64,000 nucleotides of DNA. Source: Paraburkholderia ferrariae NBRC 106233 (GTDB lineage: Bacteria > Pseudomonadota > Gammaproteobacteria > Burkholderiales > Burkholderiaceae). The notes under the pieces are model-generated. The model did not search any database, had not been told where the DNA came from, and saw only the letters and a list, made by a program, of their open reading frames with translations. Position 1 is the stretch's first letter; the number at the start of each line of letters is the position of its first letter. The stretch lies in NCBI RefSeq assembly GCF_000685035.1, contig NZ_BAYB01000023.1:62001-126000 (forward strand), given 5' to 3'. A program made the position numbers and the translations under genes. Below are positions 24,459-33,945 of this stretch, one piece after another.

Positions 24459-25319
24459 GTGCTGATTTTCGTGGGAGTACTCGTGACGATTCTGTCCGTC
24501 TTCGGCGGTTACGCGCTCGAGGGCGGCCATCTCGGGGCCATGATGCAGCCGATGGAACTGCTGATGATCGGTGGTGCGGGCGTTGGCGCGTTCATCCTCG
24601 GCAACGGCATGAAGACGATCAAGTCGACCCTGAAAGTGGTCCCGACGCTCTTCAAGGGGTCGAAGTACAACAAGGACGTGTACATGGAGCTGCTCGCGCT
24701 GCTCTACGTCCTGCTCGCGAAGGCACGCAAGGAAGGCACGCTCACGCTCGAGGCCGACATCGACGATCCGATGAAGAGCCCGATCTTCACGCAGTACCCG
24801 AAAATCCTCGCCGACCACCACATCGTCGAGTTCCTCACCGACTATCTGCGCCTCATGGTGGGCGGCAACATGAACGCTTTCGAAATCGAAAGCCTCATGG
24901 ACGAGGAAATCGAAACGCACCACCACGAGGGCGAGGCGCCCGCGCATGCGCTCGCCAAGGTCGGCGACGCGATGCCGGCCTTCGGTATCGTCGCCGCGGT
25001 GATGGGCGTGGTGCACACCATGGCTTCCGCCGACAAGCCTCCGGCGGTTCTCGGCGAGATGATCGCCCAGGCGCTGGTGGGCACCTTCCTCGGCATTCTG
25101 CTTTCGTATGGCCTGATCGGCCCGCTTTCGAGCGTTGCCGAGCAGCGCGTGGCCGAGTCCACGAAGATGTTCCAGTGCATCAAGGTGACGATCCTCGCGA
25201 GCCTGAACGGCTATGCCCCTGCCATCGCGGTGGAGTTCGGCCGCAAGGTGCTGTTCTCGACCGAGCGTCCGTCGTTCTCCGAGCTCGAAGAACACGTGCG
25301 CCGCGTGAAGGCGAAGTAA
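24459..25319 (+). CDS. motA: Flagellar motor stator protein MotA
   Basis: 286 residues from GTG 24459, with AGGAC at 24448-24452 about 6 nt ahead. It is the proton-channel stator subunit with four membrane helices: LIFVGVLVTILSVFGGYAL, the next pair around residues 30-52, then AFGIVAAVMGVVHTM and LVGTFLGILLSYGLIGPL. The large cytoplasmic loop contains the charged residues that push FliG. A longer upstream frame is not supported. First gene of the mot-che operon, 33 nt before motB, driven by the FliA promoter at 24374. Confidence 0.95.
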   Translation: MLIFVGVLVTILSVFGGYALEGGHLGAMMQPMELLMIGGAGVGAFILGNGMKTIKSTLKVVPTLFKGSKYNKDVYMELLALLYVLLAKARKEGTLTLEADIDDPMKSPIFTQYPKILADHHIVEFLTDYLRLMVGGNMNAFEIESLMDEEIETHHHEGEAPAHALAKVGDAMPAFGIVAAVMGVVHTMASADKPPAVLGEMIAQALVGTFLGILLSYGLIGPLSSVAEQRVAESTKMFQCIKVTILASLNGYAPAIAVEFGRKVLFSTERPSFSELEEHVRRVKAK

Positions 25320-25352
25320 GGCCTGCACGATGAAACCGGCAAGGAACGCGCG

Positions 25353-26456
25353 ATGAGCAAGGACAAGAGCCAACCGATCGTCGTCAAGAAGTCGGCGCCC
25401 GCGAAGGGCGGCCACCACGGCGGCGCGTGGAAGCTCGCCTACGCGGACTTCATGACCGCGATGATGGCGTTCTTCCTGCTGATGTGGCTGCTGTCCTCGG
25501 CTTCCACGACGCAGTTGCACGGCATCGCCGAGTACTTCAACCAGCCGCTGAAGATCACGCTCTGGGGCGGCGATCGCAGCGCGACGGATTCGAGCATCGT
25601 GAAGGGCGGCGGGCGCGACATCTCCACCGACCAGGACGGTGTCCAGCGCCGCACCGACGGCTCCACGGCGCGTGCCGAGCACACCGCCTCGAAGAGCGAC
25701 GACGAGGCGATGAAGCAGTTGAAGGGCTCGCTCGAGCGTCAGGAGCAGGTGCGCCTGCACGACCTGCAGATCAAGCTGATGGCCGCGATCGAGGCGAACC
25801 CCGTGCTGCGCCAGTTCAAGCAGCAGATCCGCATCGATTCGACGCTCACGGGCCTGCGCATCGAGATCGTGGATTCGCAGAAGCGCCCGATGTTCGCCAC
25901 CGCGCGCGCCGTGGTCGAGCCGTATATGCGCGACATCCTGCGCGCCATCGGCGAGACGCTGAACGACGTGCCCAACCGCATCATCGTGCAGGGCCACACC
26001 GACGCCGTGCCCTACGCGGGCGGCGAGAAGGGCTACAGCAACTGGGAGCTTTCGGCGGATCGCGCGAACGCCTCGCGCCGCGAGCTGATTGCGGGCGGGA
26101 TGGATGAGTCGAAGGTAATGCGCGTGATCGGCCTCGCCTCCACGCAGAACCTGAACAAGGCCGATCCGCTCGACCCCGAGAATCGCCGCATCAGCATTCT
26201 GGTGCTGAACAAGAAGTCGGAAGACGCGCTGATGCACGACGACTCGACCACCACGACGCTGTCGGACGACGCCGCCGGGTCGGGCAAGTCGCTGTCGCCC
26301 GATCAGCTCGTGCCGGGCGCGGCGCCCGTGAAGGTGCCGCCGGTGGCGGTGCCCGGGCCGGTGAAACTCCCGCCCGTGCCCGCGCCGATGGTGGTAGCAC
26401 CGGCGGTAGCCCCGCCGCCGCCGGCGGTGGGACCGGCAGAGCAGGCGGCACACTGA
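25353..26456 (+). CDS. motB: Flagellar motor stator protein MotB
   Basis: 367 residues. One membrane helix (residues about 28-48, LAYADFMTAMMAFFLLMWLL) carries the proton-binding Asp32. The plug and linker follow, then the OmpA-like peptidoglycan-binding domain (NRIIVQGHTDAVPY, NWELSADRANASRRELI). The last 70 residues form a Pro/Ala/Val-rich tail not needed in shorter MotB proteins. It anchors MotA4B2 units to the cell wall around the rotor. Confidence 0.96.
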   Translation: MSKDKSQPIVVKKSAPAKGGHHGGAWKLAYADFMTAMMAFFLLMWLLSSASTTQLHGIAEYFNQPLKITLWGGDRSATDSSIVKGGGRDISTDQDGVQRRTDGSTARAEHTASKSDDEAMKQLKGSLERQEQVRLHDLQIKLMAAIEANPVLRQFKQQIRIDSTLTGLRIEIVDSQKRPMFATARAVVEPYMRDILRAIGETLNDVPNRIIVQGHTDAVPYAGGEKGYSNWELSADRANASRRELIAGGMDESKVMRVIGLASTQNLNKADPLDPENRRISILVLNKKSEDALMHDDSTTTTLSDDAAGSGKSLSPDQLVPGAAPVKVPPVAVPGPVKLPPVPAPMVVAPAVAPPPPAVGPAEQAAH

Positions 26457-26491
26457 AAGCGCGACGGCAACAGGAAAAGTGCGAGGAGCGG

Positions 26492-26866
26492 ATGATCAGG
26501 AACATTCTGGCGATCGACGATTCGGCGTCCATGCGGGAGATCCTGCAGGCGGCGCTGGGCGGAGCGGGTTACGAAGTGACGTTGGCCAACGACGGCGAGG
26601 ACGGGCTGGAGCACGCGCTCGCGCAGTGCTTCGACCTCGTCCTCACGGACCTGCACATGCCGCGCATGAGCGGCCTCGACCTGATCCGCAAGCTGCGCGC
26701 GAATCCTTCGTACCTCGAAACGCCCATCCTCGTGTTGACCACGGAATCGGACGAAACCTTCAAGGTGGCGTTGCGCGATGCAGGCGCGACAGGCTGGCTG
26801 GAAAAACCGGTGGACCCGGAACTGCTTGTCGATCTGACGAGCGCACTCGGCGAGACGCGCGCCTGA
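26492..26866 (+). CDS. CheY-like single-domain response regulator
   Basis: 124 residues, a lone receiver domain: acidic pair Asp9-Asp10 (LAIDDSASMRE), phospho-acceptor Asp53 (LTDLHMPRMSG), Thr in VLTTES and Lys in WLEKPVD. GAGGAGCG precedes ATG 26492. It heads the che part of the operon, before cheA, while the canonical cheY lies downstream next to cheZ. In Burkholderia this one is usually called cheY1. It may act as a phosphate sink or a second output of CheA. Confidence 0.9.
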   Translation: MIRNILAIDDSASMREILQAALGGAGYEVTLANDGEDGLEHALAQCFDLVLTDLHMPRMSGLDLIRKLRANPSYLETPILVLTTESDETFKVALRDAGATGWLEKPVDPELLVDLTSALGETRA

Positions 26867-26941
26867 CGGCGCAAGACTCGCGGCGCGCACGACACGACAG
26901 TACTGGCACCCCAAACAGGCATATATCGCGGTGAAAGAGGC

Positions 26942-29341
26942 ATGACACTCGACATCACTCAGTTCTATCAGACGTTCTTCGACGAGGCGGACGAGCTGCT
27001 CGCGCAGATGGAGCAGTTGCTGCTGAATCTGAACGTTGGCCGGCCCGATCCCGAGGACCTCGCGGCGATCTTTCGCGCGGCGCACTCGATCAAGGGCGGC
27101 GCGGCGACGTTCGGCTTTACCGCGCTCACCGAAACGACGCACATCCTCGAATCGCTGCTCGACCGGGCTCGCAACAACGAGCTCGTGCTGCGCAAGGACA
27201 TGATCGACACGTTCCTCGAAACGAAGGACGTGTTGTCCGACCAGCTCGCGGCCTACCGCGCGAGCGCCGAGCCCGACGCGGCCGCGGCGGCCGCCGTGCG
27301 CGCGAAGCTCGAGCGCCTCTATGCGGAAAGCCGCGGTTTGCCGGCTCCGGCGGAGGCTGCGGCGCCCGCACCGGCTCCAGCCCCTGCCCCCGCTCCTGCG
27401 GTGGCGCCCGCGCCGGTTGCCGCGAGCGCGCCCGAAGTGGATAGCGAAGCCGATCTCGACGCGGCCTTCGAAGCGAACCTGCCTTCGGCCATGGCTGCGG
27501 CCCCGGCGGCTGAGGCTGCCGGCGCGCCCGAGCACGTGGTCGATCAGGCGATTGCGGCCGCGCCGGCGCAAGTCGCGGGCGGGGCAGCCGAAGGCCCGCA
27601 TCTGCGCATCACGCTGCGCCGCGTCGATCCGAAGGACCAGGAGCTGCTGCTCGAAGAGCTCGGCAACCTGGGCCGCGTGCTGGGTCAGGTGAAGACCGGC
27701 GACGACATCACGCTCTGGCTCGAAACCGACGTGCCCTCGGACGACATCATCGCCGTGTGCTGCTTCGTGATCGACGAAAGCCAGATCTCGATCGGCCGCG
27801 GCGCCGCGCCGCAAGGCGAGGGCGAAGCGGCGCCCGCCGTCGTGGCTGCGGCGCCCGCGCCGGTTCAGGCGGCGGCGCCTGCTCCGGCACCTGCCGCCCC
27901 TGCCGTTGCACCCGCGGCACCCGCCGCACCCGCCGCACCCGTTGCGCCGGTTGCCGCGGCACCGGTTGCGGCGCCTGTACAGGCGCCCGCGCCGGCCCTC
28001 GTTCAGGAGGCGGCGCCCGTCGCTGCCGTGGCCGCCGCCCCGCAAGCGGCCGCACCCGCGGCCGAAGCCGACCGCAAGCACCGCCCGGCCGCCGCCGCCG
28101 CGTCGGCCGAAGGCAGTTCGATTCGCGTGGGCGTGGAAAAGGTCGATCAACTGATCAACCTGGTGGGCGAGCTCGTCATCACCCAGGCGATGCTGGCGGA
28201 AACCACCAGCACGTTCGACCCGGCGCTGCACGACCGCCTCTTCAACGGCATGGCCCAGCTCGAGCGCAACGCGCGCGACCTGCAGGAAGCCGTGATGTCC
28301 ATCCGCATGATGCCGATGGATTACGTGTTCAGCCGCTTCCCGCGTCTCGTGCGCGATCTCGCGGCCAAGCTCGGCAAGGAAGTGGAGCTCGTCACGTTCG
28401 GTCAGGCGACCGAACTCGACAAGAGCCTCATCGAGCGCATCATCGACCCGCTCACCCACCTCGTGCGCAACTCGCTCGACCACGGCATCGAAACCGTGGA
28501 AGCGCGCCGCGCCGCGGGCAAGGACGGCACGGGCCAGCTCGTGCTCTCAGCCGCGCACCACGGCGGCAACATCGTGATCGAGGTGAGCGACGACGGCGCG
28601 GGCCTGCGCCGCGACAAGATTCTCGCGAAGGCCATGAAGCAGGGCATGCAGGTCAGCGAAACCATGGCCGACGAAGAGGTCTGGAACCTCATCTTCATGC
28701 CGGGCTTCTCCACCGCCGAGCAGGTCACGGACGTCTCGGGCCGCGGCGTGGGCATGGACGTGGTCAAGCGCAACATCCAGTCGATGGGCGGCCACGTGGA
28801 GATCACCTCGCACGCGGGCAAGGGCACCACCACGCGCATCGTGCTGCCGCTCACGCTGGCGATTCTCGACGGCATGTCGGTGAAGGTGGGCAACGAGATC
28901 TTCATCCTGCCGCTGAACTTCGTGATGGAGTCGCTGCAGCCGCGCCACGAAGACATCTACACCGTGACGAACGGCGACCGCGTGGTGCGCGTGCGCGGCG
29001 AATACCTGCCGCTCGTCGCGCTCCACCAGGTGTTCAACGTGGAAGGCGCGCGCACGGAGCCCACCCAGGGCATCGTGACCATCATGGAAACCGAGGGGCG
29101 GCGCTTCGCCATGCTGATCGACGAACTGGTCGGCCAGCAGCAGGTGGTGGTGAAGAACCTCGAAACGAACTACCGCAAGGTGCACGGCATTTCGGCGGCG
29201 ACCATCCTCGGCGACGGCAGCGTCGCGCTGATCGTCGACGTGGCCGCGCTCAACCGCGAAACGCGCGCGAGCCATGGTGTCAGTTCCGGCCACGGCGCGG
29301 GCGCGAGCCAGAACGCCGGCTCGTTCGCAGAATTCGCATGA
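26942..29341 (+). CDS. cheA: Chemotaxis histidine kinase CheA
   Basis: 799 residues, longer than the enteric protein (about 650) because of two Ala/Pro linkers. Domains in order: HPt with phospho-His48 (FRAAHSIKGGAATFG); Ala/Pro linker (about 115-195); a P2-like section LRITLRRVDPKDQELLLEEL; a second Ala/Pro linker (about 295-375); dimerisation IRVGVEKVDQLINLVGELV; ATPase with N-box LVRNSLDHGIE, DDGAGL and GRGVGMDVV; then a CheW-like domain. It phosphorylates the CheY proteins and CheB under control of chemoreceptors and CheW. Confidence 0.97.
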   Translation: MTLDITQFYQTFFDEADELLAQMEQLLLNLNVGRPDPEDLAAIFRAAHSIKGGAATFGFTALTETTHILESLLDRARNNELVLRKDMIDTFLETKDVLSDQLAAYRASAEPDAAAAAAVRAKLERLYAESRGLPAPAEAAAPAPAPAPAPAPAVAPAPVAASAPEVDSEADLDAAFEANLPSAMAAAPAAEAAGAPEHVVDQAIAAAPAQVAGGAAEGPHLRITLRRVDPKDQELLLEELGNLGRVLGQVKTGDDITLWLETDVPSDDIIAVCCFVIDESQISIGRGAAPQGEGEAAPAVVAAAPAPVQAAAPAPAPAAPAVAPAAPAAPAAPVAPVAAAPVAAPVQAPAPALVQEAAPVAAVAAAPQAAAPAAEADRKHRPAAAAASAEGSSIRVGVEKVDQLINLVGELVITQAMLAETTSTFDPALHDRLFNGMAQLERNARDLQEAVMSIRMMPMDYVFSRFPRLVRDLAAKLGKEVELVTFGQATELDKSLIERIIDPLTHLVRNSLDHGIETVEARRAAGKDGTGQLVLSAAHHGGNIVIEVSDDGAGLRRDKILAKAMKQGMQVSETMADEEVWNLIFMPGFSTAEQVTDVSGRGVGMDVVKRNIQSMGGHVEITSHAGKGTTTRIVLPLTLAILDGMSVKVGNEIFILPLNFVMESLQPRHEDIYTVTNGDRVVRVRGEYLPLVALHQVFNVEGARTEPTQGIVTIMETEGRRFAMLIDELVGQQQVVVKNLETNYRKVHGISAATILGDGSVALIVDVAALNRETRASHGVSSGHGAGASQNAGSFAEFA

Positions 29342-29400
29342 CCGCATGAAGCTCAAGCAGCGCTTTATCCCAACCATCTCCCAACAGTTCAGGGGCTAAC

Positions 29401-29916
29401 GTGGCAGAAGTCCAATCCATTCATGGCGCCGGCGCGCACCGCCGCGACGCGCAGCAAGCCGACGCGGGCGGTGCGGAATTCCTCGTCTTCACGCTCGGCG
29501 CGGAAGAGTACGGCATCGACATCCTCAAGGTGCAGGAAATCCGCGGCTACGAGAGCGTGACGCGCATTGCGAATGCGCCCGAGTTCATCAAGGGCGTCAT
29601 CAACCTGCGCGGCATCATCGTGCCGATCGTGGACATGCGCATCAAGTTCCATCTGGGTCGCGTCGAGTACGACCATCAGACCGTCGTGATCATCCTGAAC
29701 GTCGCGCATCGCGTGGTGGGCATGGTTGTGGACGGCGTGTCGGACGTGCTCACGCTGCAGATGGACCAGATCATGCCGGCGCCGGAGTTCGGCGCCACGC
29801 TCACCACCGAGTACCTCACGGGCCTCGGCACGGTGGACGGCCGCATGCTGATTCTGATGGACATCGAAAAGTTGATGACGAGCCGGGAAATGGCATTGAC
29901 CGAGGTACTCGGCTGA
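29401..29916 (+). CDS. cheW: Chemotaxis coupling protein CheW
   Basis: 171 residues from GTG 29401. Links receptors to CheA. Conserved core: FLVFTLGAEEYGIDILKVQE, VINLRGIIVPIVDMRIKF, VVDGVSDVLTLQMDQI and the last strand GRMLILMDIEKLM. It has an N-terminal extension of about 25 residues with His/Gln/Ala. It is separated from the receptor gene by 188 nt holding a small hairpin (GGTCCCC/GGGGACC, 29943-29960). Confidence 0.96.
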   Translation: MAEVQSIHGAGAHRRDAQQADAGGAEFLVFTLGAEEYGIDILKVQEIRGYESVTRIANAPEFIKGVINLRGIIVPIVDMRIKFHLGRVEYDHQTVVIILNVAHRVVGMVVDGVSDVLTLQMDQIMPAPEFGATLTTEYLTGLGTVDGRMLILMDIEKLMTSREMALTEVLG

Positions 29917-30104
29917 AACATCGCGAACGGTTAATCGGGGGTGGTCCCCTTGCGGGGACCCGCGCGGGAGAGCGGAAGCCGCCGTCAAGAGCGGCAAACC
30001 GCCTTGCTGGCGGCGCACGCCGCCGAACCGGCTGACGCGAAGCTCGCCGCAAGACTCGACACGACACTCGCCGAACGCCCCGCTACAGGACAGGAGCAAT
30101 CGAG

Positions 30105-32000
30105 ATGCTGCACAGGTGGTCGATCCGCACGACGCTCACGGGCGTCGGGGTCATTCTGGTTGCGCTGACCCTCGTGGTCGGCGCGCTCGGGCTGGTCGCG
30201 CTCGGCAATGCGAGCGACTCGCTCGGCGCGATTGCGCGCGGCGACCTCGTCGCCATGCGCTCGCTCAACGACGCCTCGTCGTATCTGCTGCGCTCGCGGG
30301 TCGCGCTCGAACGCGTGAGCGCGCTCGCCGCCGCGAACCAGACCGACGATGCGAAGAAGGCGCTCGATCGCGCCGAGGAACTGCTCACCAAGGGCAACGA
30401 CGCCTGGAAGGCTTTCCAGGCCGCGCAGAAGAACGGCCTCGACGCCGCCGCGCTCGACGCGCTGGGGCAAAAGCGCGCGGCGCTGCTGCAAGACGGCGTG
30501 CAGCCCGAGCTGGCGGCGCTGCGCGCGAACGATCTGAACGCGTATCACGCGATTGCCGACACGAAGATCAGCCCGATGTTCGTGGACTACGACAACGTCG
30601 CGGCCCCGCTCGAGCAGGCCCTGCTGGACGGCGCCCAGGCGCGCGAGGCAGACGCGCGCTCGCAGATCGCGCTGATGCGCACGCTGATCGCCGGCACGGT
30701 CGTGATCGCGCTGCTGATGGTGGTGCTGATCCGTTTCGCGCTGCGCGGGCTCATCGTGCAGCCGCTGAACGACGCCGTGGACTGCTTCGAGCGCATCGCC
30801 CAGGGCGACCTCTCGCAGCCGATCGAGGTGTACAGCCGCAACGAAATCGGGCGCCTCTTCGCGGGCATCAAGCGCATGCAGGAAAGCCTCATCAAGCTCG
30901 TGAGCGCCGTGAATACGGGCGCGAGCTCGATCGACATCGGCGCGCGCGAAATCGCGATGGGCAACACCGATCTCTCGCAGCGCACCGAACAGCAGGCCGC
31001 TTCGCTGCAGGAAACCGCGTCGAGCATGGAACAGCTCACGGGCACCGTGAAGCAGAACGCCGACAACGCGCGCCAGGCGAGCCAGCTTGCCGTGAACGCC
31101 TCGGACATCGCCACGCGCGGCGGCGAGGTGGTGGGCGAAGTGGTGCATACGATGCAGGACATCGCGGCAAGCTCCGCGAAGATCGTGGACATCATCAGCG
31201 TGATCGAGGGCATTGCCTTCCAGACCAACATCCTCGCGCTCAACGCGGCCGTGGAAGCGGCACGCGCGGGCGAGCAGGGCCGCGGCTTCGCGGTGGTGGC
31301 GGGCGAAGTGCGCAGCCTCGCGCAGCGCAGCGCGAGCGCGGCCAAGGAGATCAAGGAGCTCATCAACAACTCCGCGCAGAAGGTGCAAAGCGGCTCGGAA
31401 CTGGTGGGCCGCGCGGGTTCCACGATGGACGAGATCCTCCAGGCCGTGCGCCGCGTGACCGACATCATGGGCGAGATCAGCGCGGCTTCGGAAGAGCAGT
31501 CGGGCGGCATCGAACAGGTCAACCGCGCCGTCACGCAGATGGACACGGTCACGCAGCAGAACGCGGCGCTCGTGGAAGAAGCCGCGGCCGCGGCCGCCTC
31601 GCTCGAAGAGCAGACGCGGCAGTTGCAGACGGTGCTCGGCATCTGGCGCACGGGTAGTGCGGGCGCGTCGGGCCATGCTTCGGTTGCGGGTGCAACGAGC
31701 GGTGCGGGCGGCGCAAGCGGCGGTGCAGGCGGCGCAAGCGTGCGCAGCCCTGCGGCGCGTTCGGTTGCGCTGCCTTCGGCGGCATCGGCCAGCGCCGCGC
31801 CGGCAGCGGCAGCGGCTGCAGTCAAGCGCGCGCCAGCGGCATCGGCTGCCCATGCCGCACCGGCAAAGCCGGCGGCCGAAACCGCCCCGGCGGCCACTGC
31901 CGCGCCCGCGCACAAGCCGGCGCCGAAGGTGCTGCCGCAGCGTGTGGAACCGGTGGTGAAGTCGGCAGCGTCCGACGACGCCGACTGGGAAACGTTCTAG
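30105..32000 (+). CDS. Methyl-accepting chemotaxis protein with C-terminal CheR/CheB tether
   Basis: 631 residues. TM1 is about 10-33 and TM2 about 193-213, with a periplasmic four-helix-bundle sensor between them (Ala/Leu-rich, no clear ligand pocket residues). HAMP follows, then the signalling hairpin with IEGIAFQTNILALNAAVEAA and EQGRGFAVVAGEVRSLAQRS. After an Ala/Pro/Ser linker of about 75 residues the protein ends in DDADWETF, matching the xWxxF pentapeptide that recruits CheR and CheB. It belongs to the Tar/Tsr class within the che operon, upstream of cheR. Ligand unknown. Confidence 0.95.
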   Translation: MLHRWSIRTTLTGVGVILVALTLVVGALGLVALGNASDSLGAIARGDLVAMRSLNDASSYLLRSRVALERVSALAAANQTDDAKKALDRAEELLTKGNDAWKAFQAAQKNGLDAAALDALGQKRAALLQDGVQPELAALRANDLNAYHAIADTKISPMFVDYDNVAAPLEQALLDGAQAREADARSQIALMRTLIAGTVVIALLMVVLIRFALRGLIVQPLNDAVDCFERIAQGDLSQPIEVYSRNEIGRLFAGIKRMQESLIKLVSAVNTGASSIDIGAREIAMGNTDLSQRTEQQAASLQETASSMEQLTGTVKQNADNARQASQLAVNASDIATRGGEVVGEVVHTMQDIAASSAKIVDIISVIEGIAFQTNILALNAAVEAARAGEQGRGFAVVAGEVRSLAQRSASAAKEIKELINNSAQKVQSGSELVGRAGSTMDEILQAVRRVTDIMGEISAASEEQSGGIEQVNRAVTQMDTVTQQNAALVEEAAAAAASLEEQTRQLQTVLGIWRTGSAGASGHASVAGATSGAGGASGGAGGASVRSPAARSVALPSAASASAAPAAAAAAVKRAPAASAAHAAPAKPAAETAPAATAAPAHKPAPKVLPQRVEPVVKSAASDDADWETF

Positions 32001-32034
32001 CCAAGACGATTTGACGACCTGAAGAGCAACCGCA

Positions 32035-32169
32035 ATGCACACGAGCGCACAAGAACGGGATGAGTCGTTCCGCGCGGCCGTCCGCGAGACCGCCGCCGCG
32101 CACGACGCGCTGCACGCATTGCGAACCGGCACGCGTGCGGCCGGACAACGGGGAGGCGCAAGACGATGA
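32035..32169 (+). CDS. Possible small ORF between receptor and cheR
   Basis: 44 codons from ATG 32035 (GAAGAG at 32021-32026, 8 nt upstream) to TGA 32167-32169. The stop overlaps the cheR start as ATGA. The peptide begins MHTSAQERDESFRAAVRE and is Ala/Arg-rich, amphipathic, with no known domain. The coupling to cheR supports translation, and it could be just a translational leader for cheR. No homology is claimed. Confidence 0.4.
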   Translation: MHTSAQERDESFRAAVRETAAAHDALHALRTGTRAAGQRGGARR

Positions 32170-33170
32170 AGGGTTTGCGTTTTTCCCGTGAGGGACGCGG
32201 CGAGAGCGCCGCCCCCACCAGGAGCGCCTCCGCCGGCATGCCGGGCGCGGGCGGCGAGAGCAACCGCGACTTCGAATTCACGACGGCGGACTTCGAGCGC
32301 ATTCGCGCGCTGATTCACCGCCGCGCGGGCATTTCGCTCTCGGACCACAAGCGCGACATGGCGTACAGCCGTCTTGCGCGGCGCCTGCGTGCGCTCGGTC
32401 TGGAGAGCTTTCGCGAGTATCTGGATCAGCTCGAATCGCGCCAGGACGTCGAAGAGTGGGAGGCGTTCACGAACGCGCTCACCACGAACCTCACGGCGTT
32501 CTTTCGCGAGGCGCATCACTTTCCGATTCTCGCGGAGTTCGTGAAGCGCCGTCCGCAGCCGGTTTCGGTCTGGTGCTCGGCGGCTTCGACGGGCGAGGAG
32601 CCGTACTCGATCGCGATGACGCTGATCGAAGCGCTCGGCGAGCGCGCGGCGCGCGAGGCCAGGGTGCTCGCCACCGACCTCGACACCCAGGTGCTCGCCA
32701 AGGCCGACTCGGGCGTCTACGCCTGGGACCAGGTGAAGCATCTCTCGCAGGAGCGGCTCAAGCGTTTCTTCCTGAAGGGCACGGGCGCGCATGCGGGCCT
32801 CGTGAAGGTGCGCCCGGAACTGCGCGCGATGATCCGCTTCGAGCAGCTCAATCTCACCGATGCGGACTACGGCCTGCGGCAGACCTTCGACGCGATCTTC
32901 TGCCGCAACGTGATGATCTACTTCGACAAGCCGACGCAGGGCCAGGTGCTGACCCGCTTCGAGCCGCTCATGAAGCCGGACGGCCTGCTCTTCGCCGGTC
33001 ATTCGGAGAACTTCACGTACGTCACGCAGGCGTTCCGTCTGCGCGGCCAGACGGTGTACGAACTCGCGCGCGGCGGCCGCCGCGACGAAGGCGGGTCCGC
33101 GGCGCCGGCATCGGCGGCATCGGCCGCCTCCGGCACGCAGCGCGCCGAGAAGATCGGAGTGACAGCATGA
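32166..33170 (+). CDS. cheR: Chemoreceptor glutamate methyltransferase CheR
   Basis: 334 residues. SAM-dependent enzyme that methylates receptor glutamates during adaptation. An N-terminal helical domain (FERIRALIHRRAGISLSDHK, then YSRLARRLRALG) is followed by the Rossmann domain with VWCSAASTGEEPYSIAMTL for SAM binding, ATDLDTQVLAKA, and IFCRNVMIYFD. There is an extra Gly/Ala-rich lead of about 35 residues and an Ala/Ser tail. Its stop overlaps the cheD start. Confidence 0.96.
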   Translation: MKGLRFSREGRGESAAPTRSASAGMPGAGGESNRDFEFTTADFERIRALIHRRAGISLSDHKRDMAYSRLARRLRALGLESFREYLDQLESRQDVEEWEAFTNALTTNLTAFFREAHHFPILAEFVKRRPQPVSVWCSAASTGEEPYSIAMTLIEALGERAAREARVLATDLDTQVLAKADSGVYAWDQVKHLSQERLKRFFLKGTGAHAGLVKVRPELRAMIRFEQLNLTDADYGLRQTFDAIFCRNVMIYFDKPTQGQVLTRFEPLMKPDGLLFAGHSENFTYVTQAFRLRGQTVYELARGGRRDEGGSAAPASAASAASGTQRAEKIGVTA

Positions 33171-33940
33171 GCACCAGCCTCCCGATCGCCACGAACCGCT
33201 ATTTCGACGCGCACTTTCAGCGCCCGGGCGTGAAGCTCCTGCCCAACGAGTTCTACACGACCCACGAAGACATGGTGCTCGTGACGGTGCTCGGCTCGTG
33301 CGTGGCCGCGTGCATCCAGGACCGCACGGCGGGCATCGGCGGCATGAATCACTTCATGCTGCCCGACGACGGCGCCGATGTCGCCCAGGCCGCCTCCGAC
33401 GCGATGCGCTACGGCGCCTACGCGATGGAAGTGCTCATCAACGAGCTCATCAAGGCGGGCGGGCGCCGCGAGCGCTTCGAAGCCAAGGTGTTCGGCGGCG
33501 CGGCCGTGCTCGCGGGCATGACGACCATGAATATCGGCGACCGCAATTCGGCGTTCGTGCGCCGCTATCTGGCGATGGAGAACATCCGCATCGTCGCCGA
33601 AGACCTGCAGGGCTCGCACCCGCGCAAGGTTGCTTTCCTGCCGCGCACGGGCCAGGTGATGGTGAAGAAGCTGCGCCTCACCCAGGACCCGAGCGTGACC
33701 GAGCGCGAGCAGGCGCTCGCGCGGCAAACCCCCGAAGCGCGCGCAGAACGTCTCGCGAAGGCGCGCGCCCGGGTCGAGCTGTTTGGCCTCGCTTCGTCGC
33801 GGGGGGCCGCGACGGGGCAGCAGGCCGCTTCATCCCAGCCGTCGCCTGCGCGCGGCCGCATCGAGCTCTTCGGTGCGGCCGGCGCAGCGCCGCGGCCCAC
33901 AACAAATCAAGACAACGCCAGGACAGTAGAGGAGGCGTGA
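33167..33940 (+). CDS. cheD: Chemoreceptor glutamine deamidase CheD
   Basis: 257 residues from ATG 33167, overlapping the cheR stop (ATGA). Deamidates receptor glutamines to glutamates. Catalytic residues: Cys in VTVLGSCVAACIQD and His in GGMNHFMLPDD, then the AMEVLINELIKAGGRRERFEAK and VFGGA core. The last 70 residues are a low-complexity Ala/Ser/Gln extension holding ELFG repeats (VELFGLA, IELFGAA). Its end overlaps the region of the cheB start. Confidence 0.95.
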   Translation: MSTSLPIATNRYFDAHFQRPGVKLLPNEFYTTHEDMVLVTVLGSCVAACIQDRTAGIGGMNHFMLPDDGADVAQAASDAMRYGAYAMEVLINELIKAGGRRERFEAKVFGGAAVLAGMTTMNIGDRNSAFVRRYLAMENIRIVAEDLQGSHPRKVAFLPRTGQVMVKKLRLTQDPSVTEREQALARQTPEARAERLAKARARVELFGLASSRGAATGQQAASSQPSPARGRIELFGAAGAAPRPTTNQDNARTVEEA

Positions 33941-33945
33941 ACGCT

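Noticed and set aside
24405..26453. Long open frame (about 680 codons) on the minus strand opposite motA-motB
   Set aside because: Antisense shadow of GC-rich coding sequence; Arg/His/Val-rich product without domains, fully covered by well-supported genes.
29985..33002. Very long open frame (about 1005 codons) on the minus strand opposite the receptor and cheR
   Set aside because: Same GC-skew artefact; composition is dominated by Arg, Ala, His and Leu with no recognisable domain, and the receptor gene on the other strand is certain.
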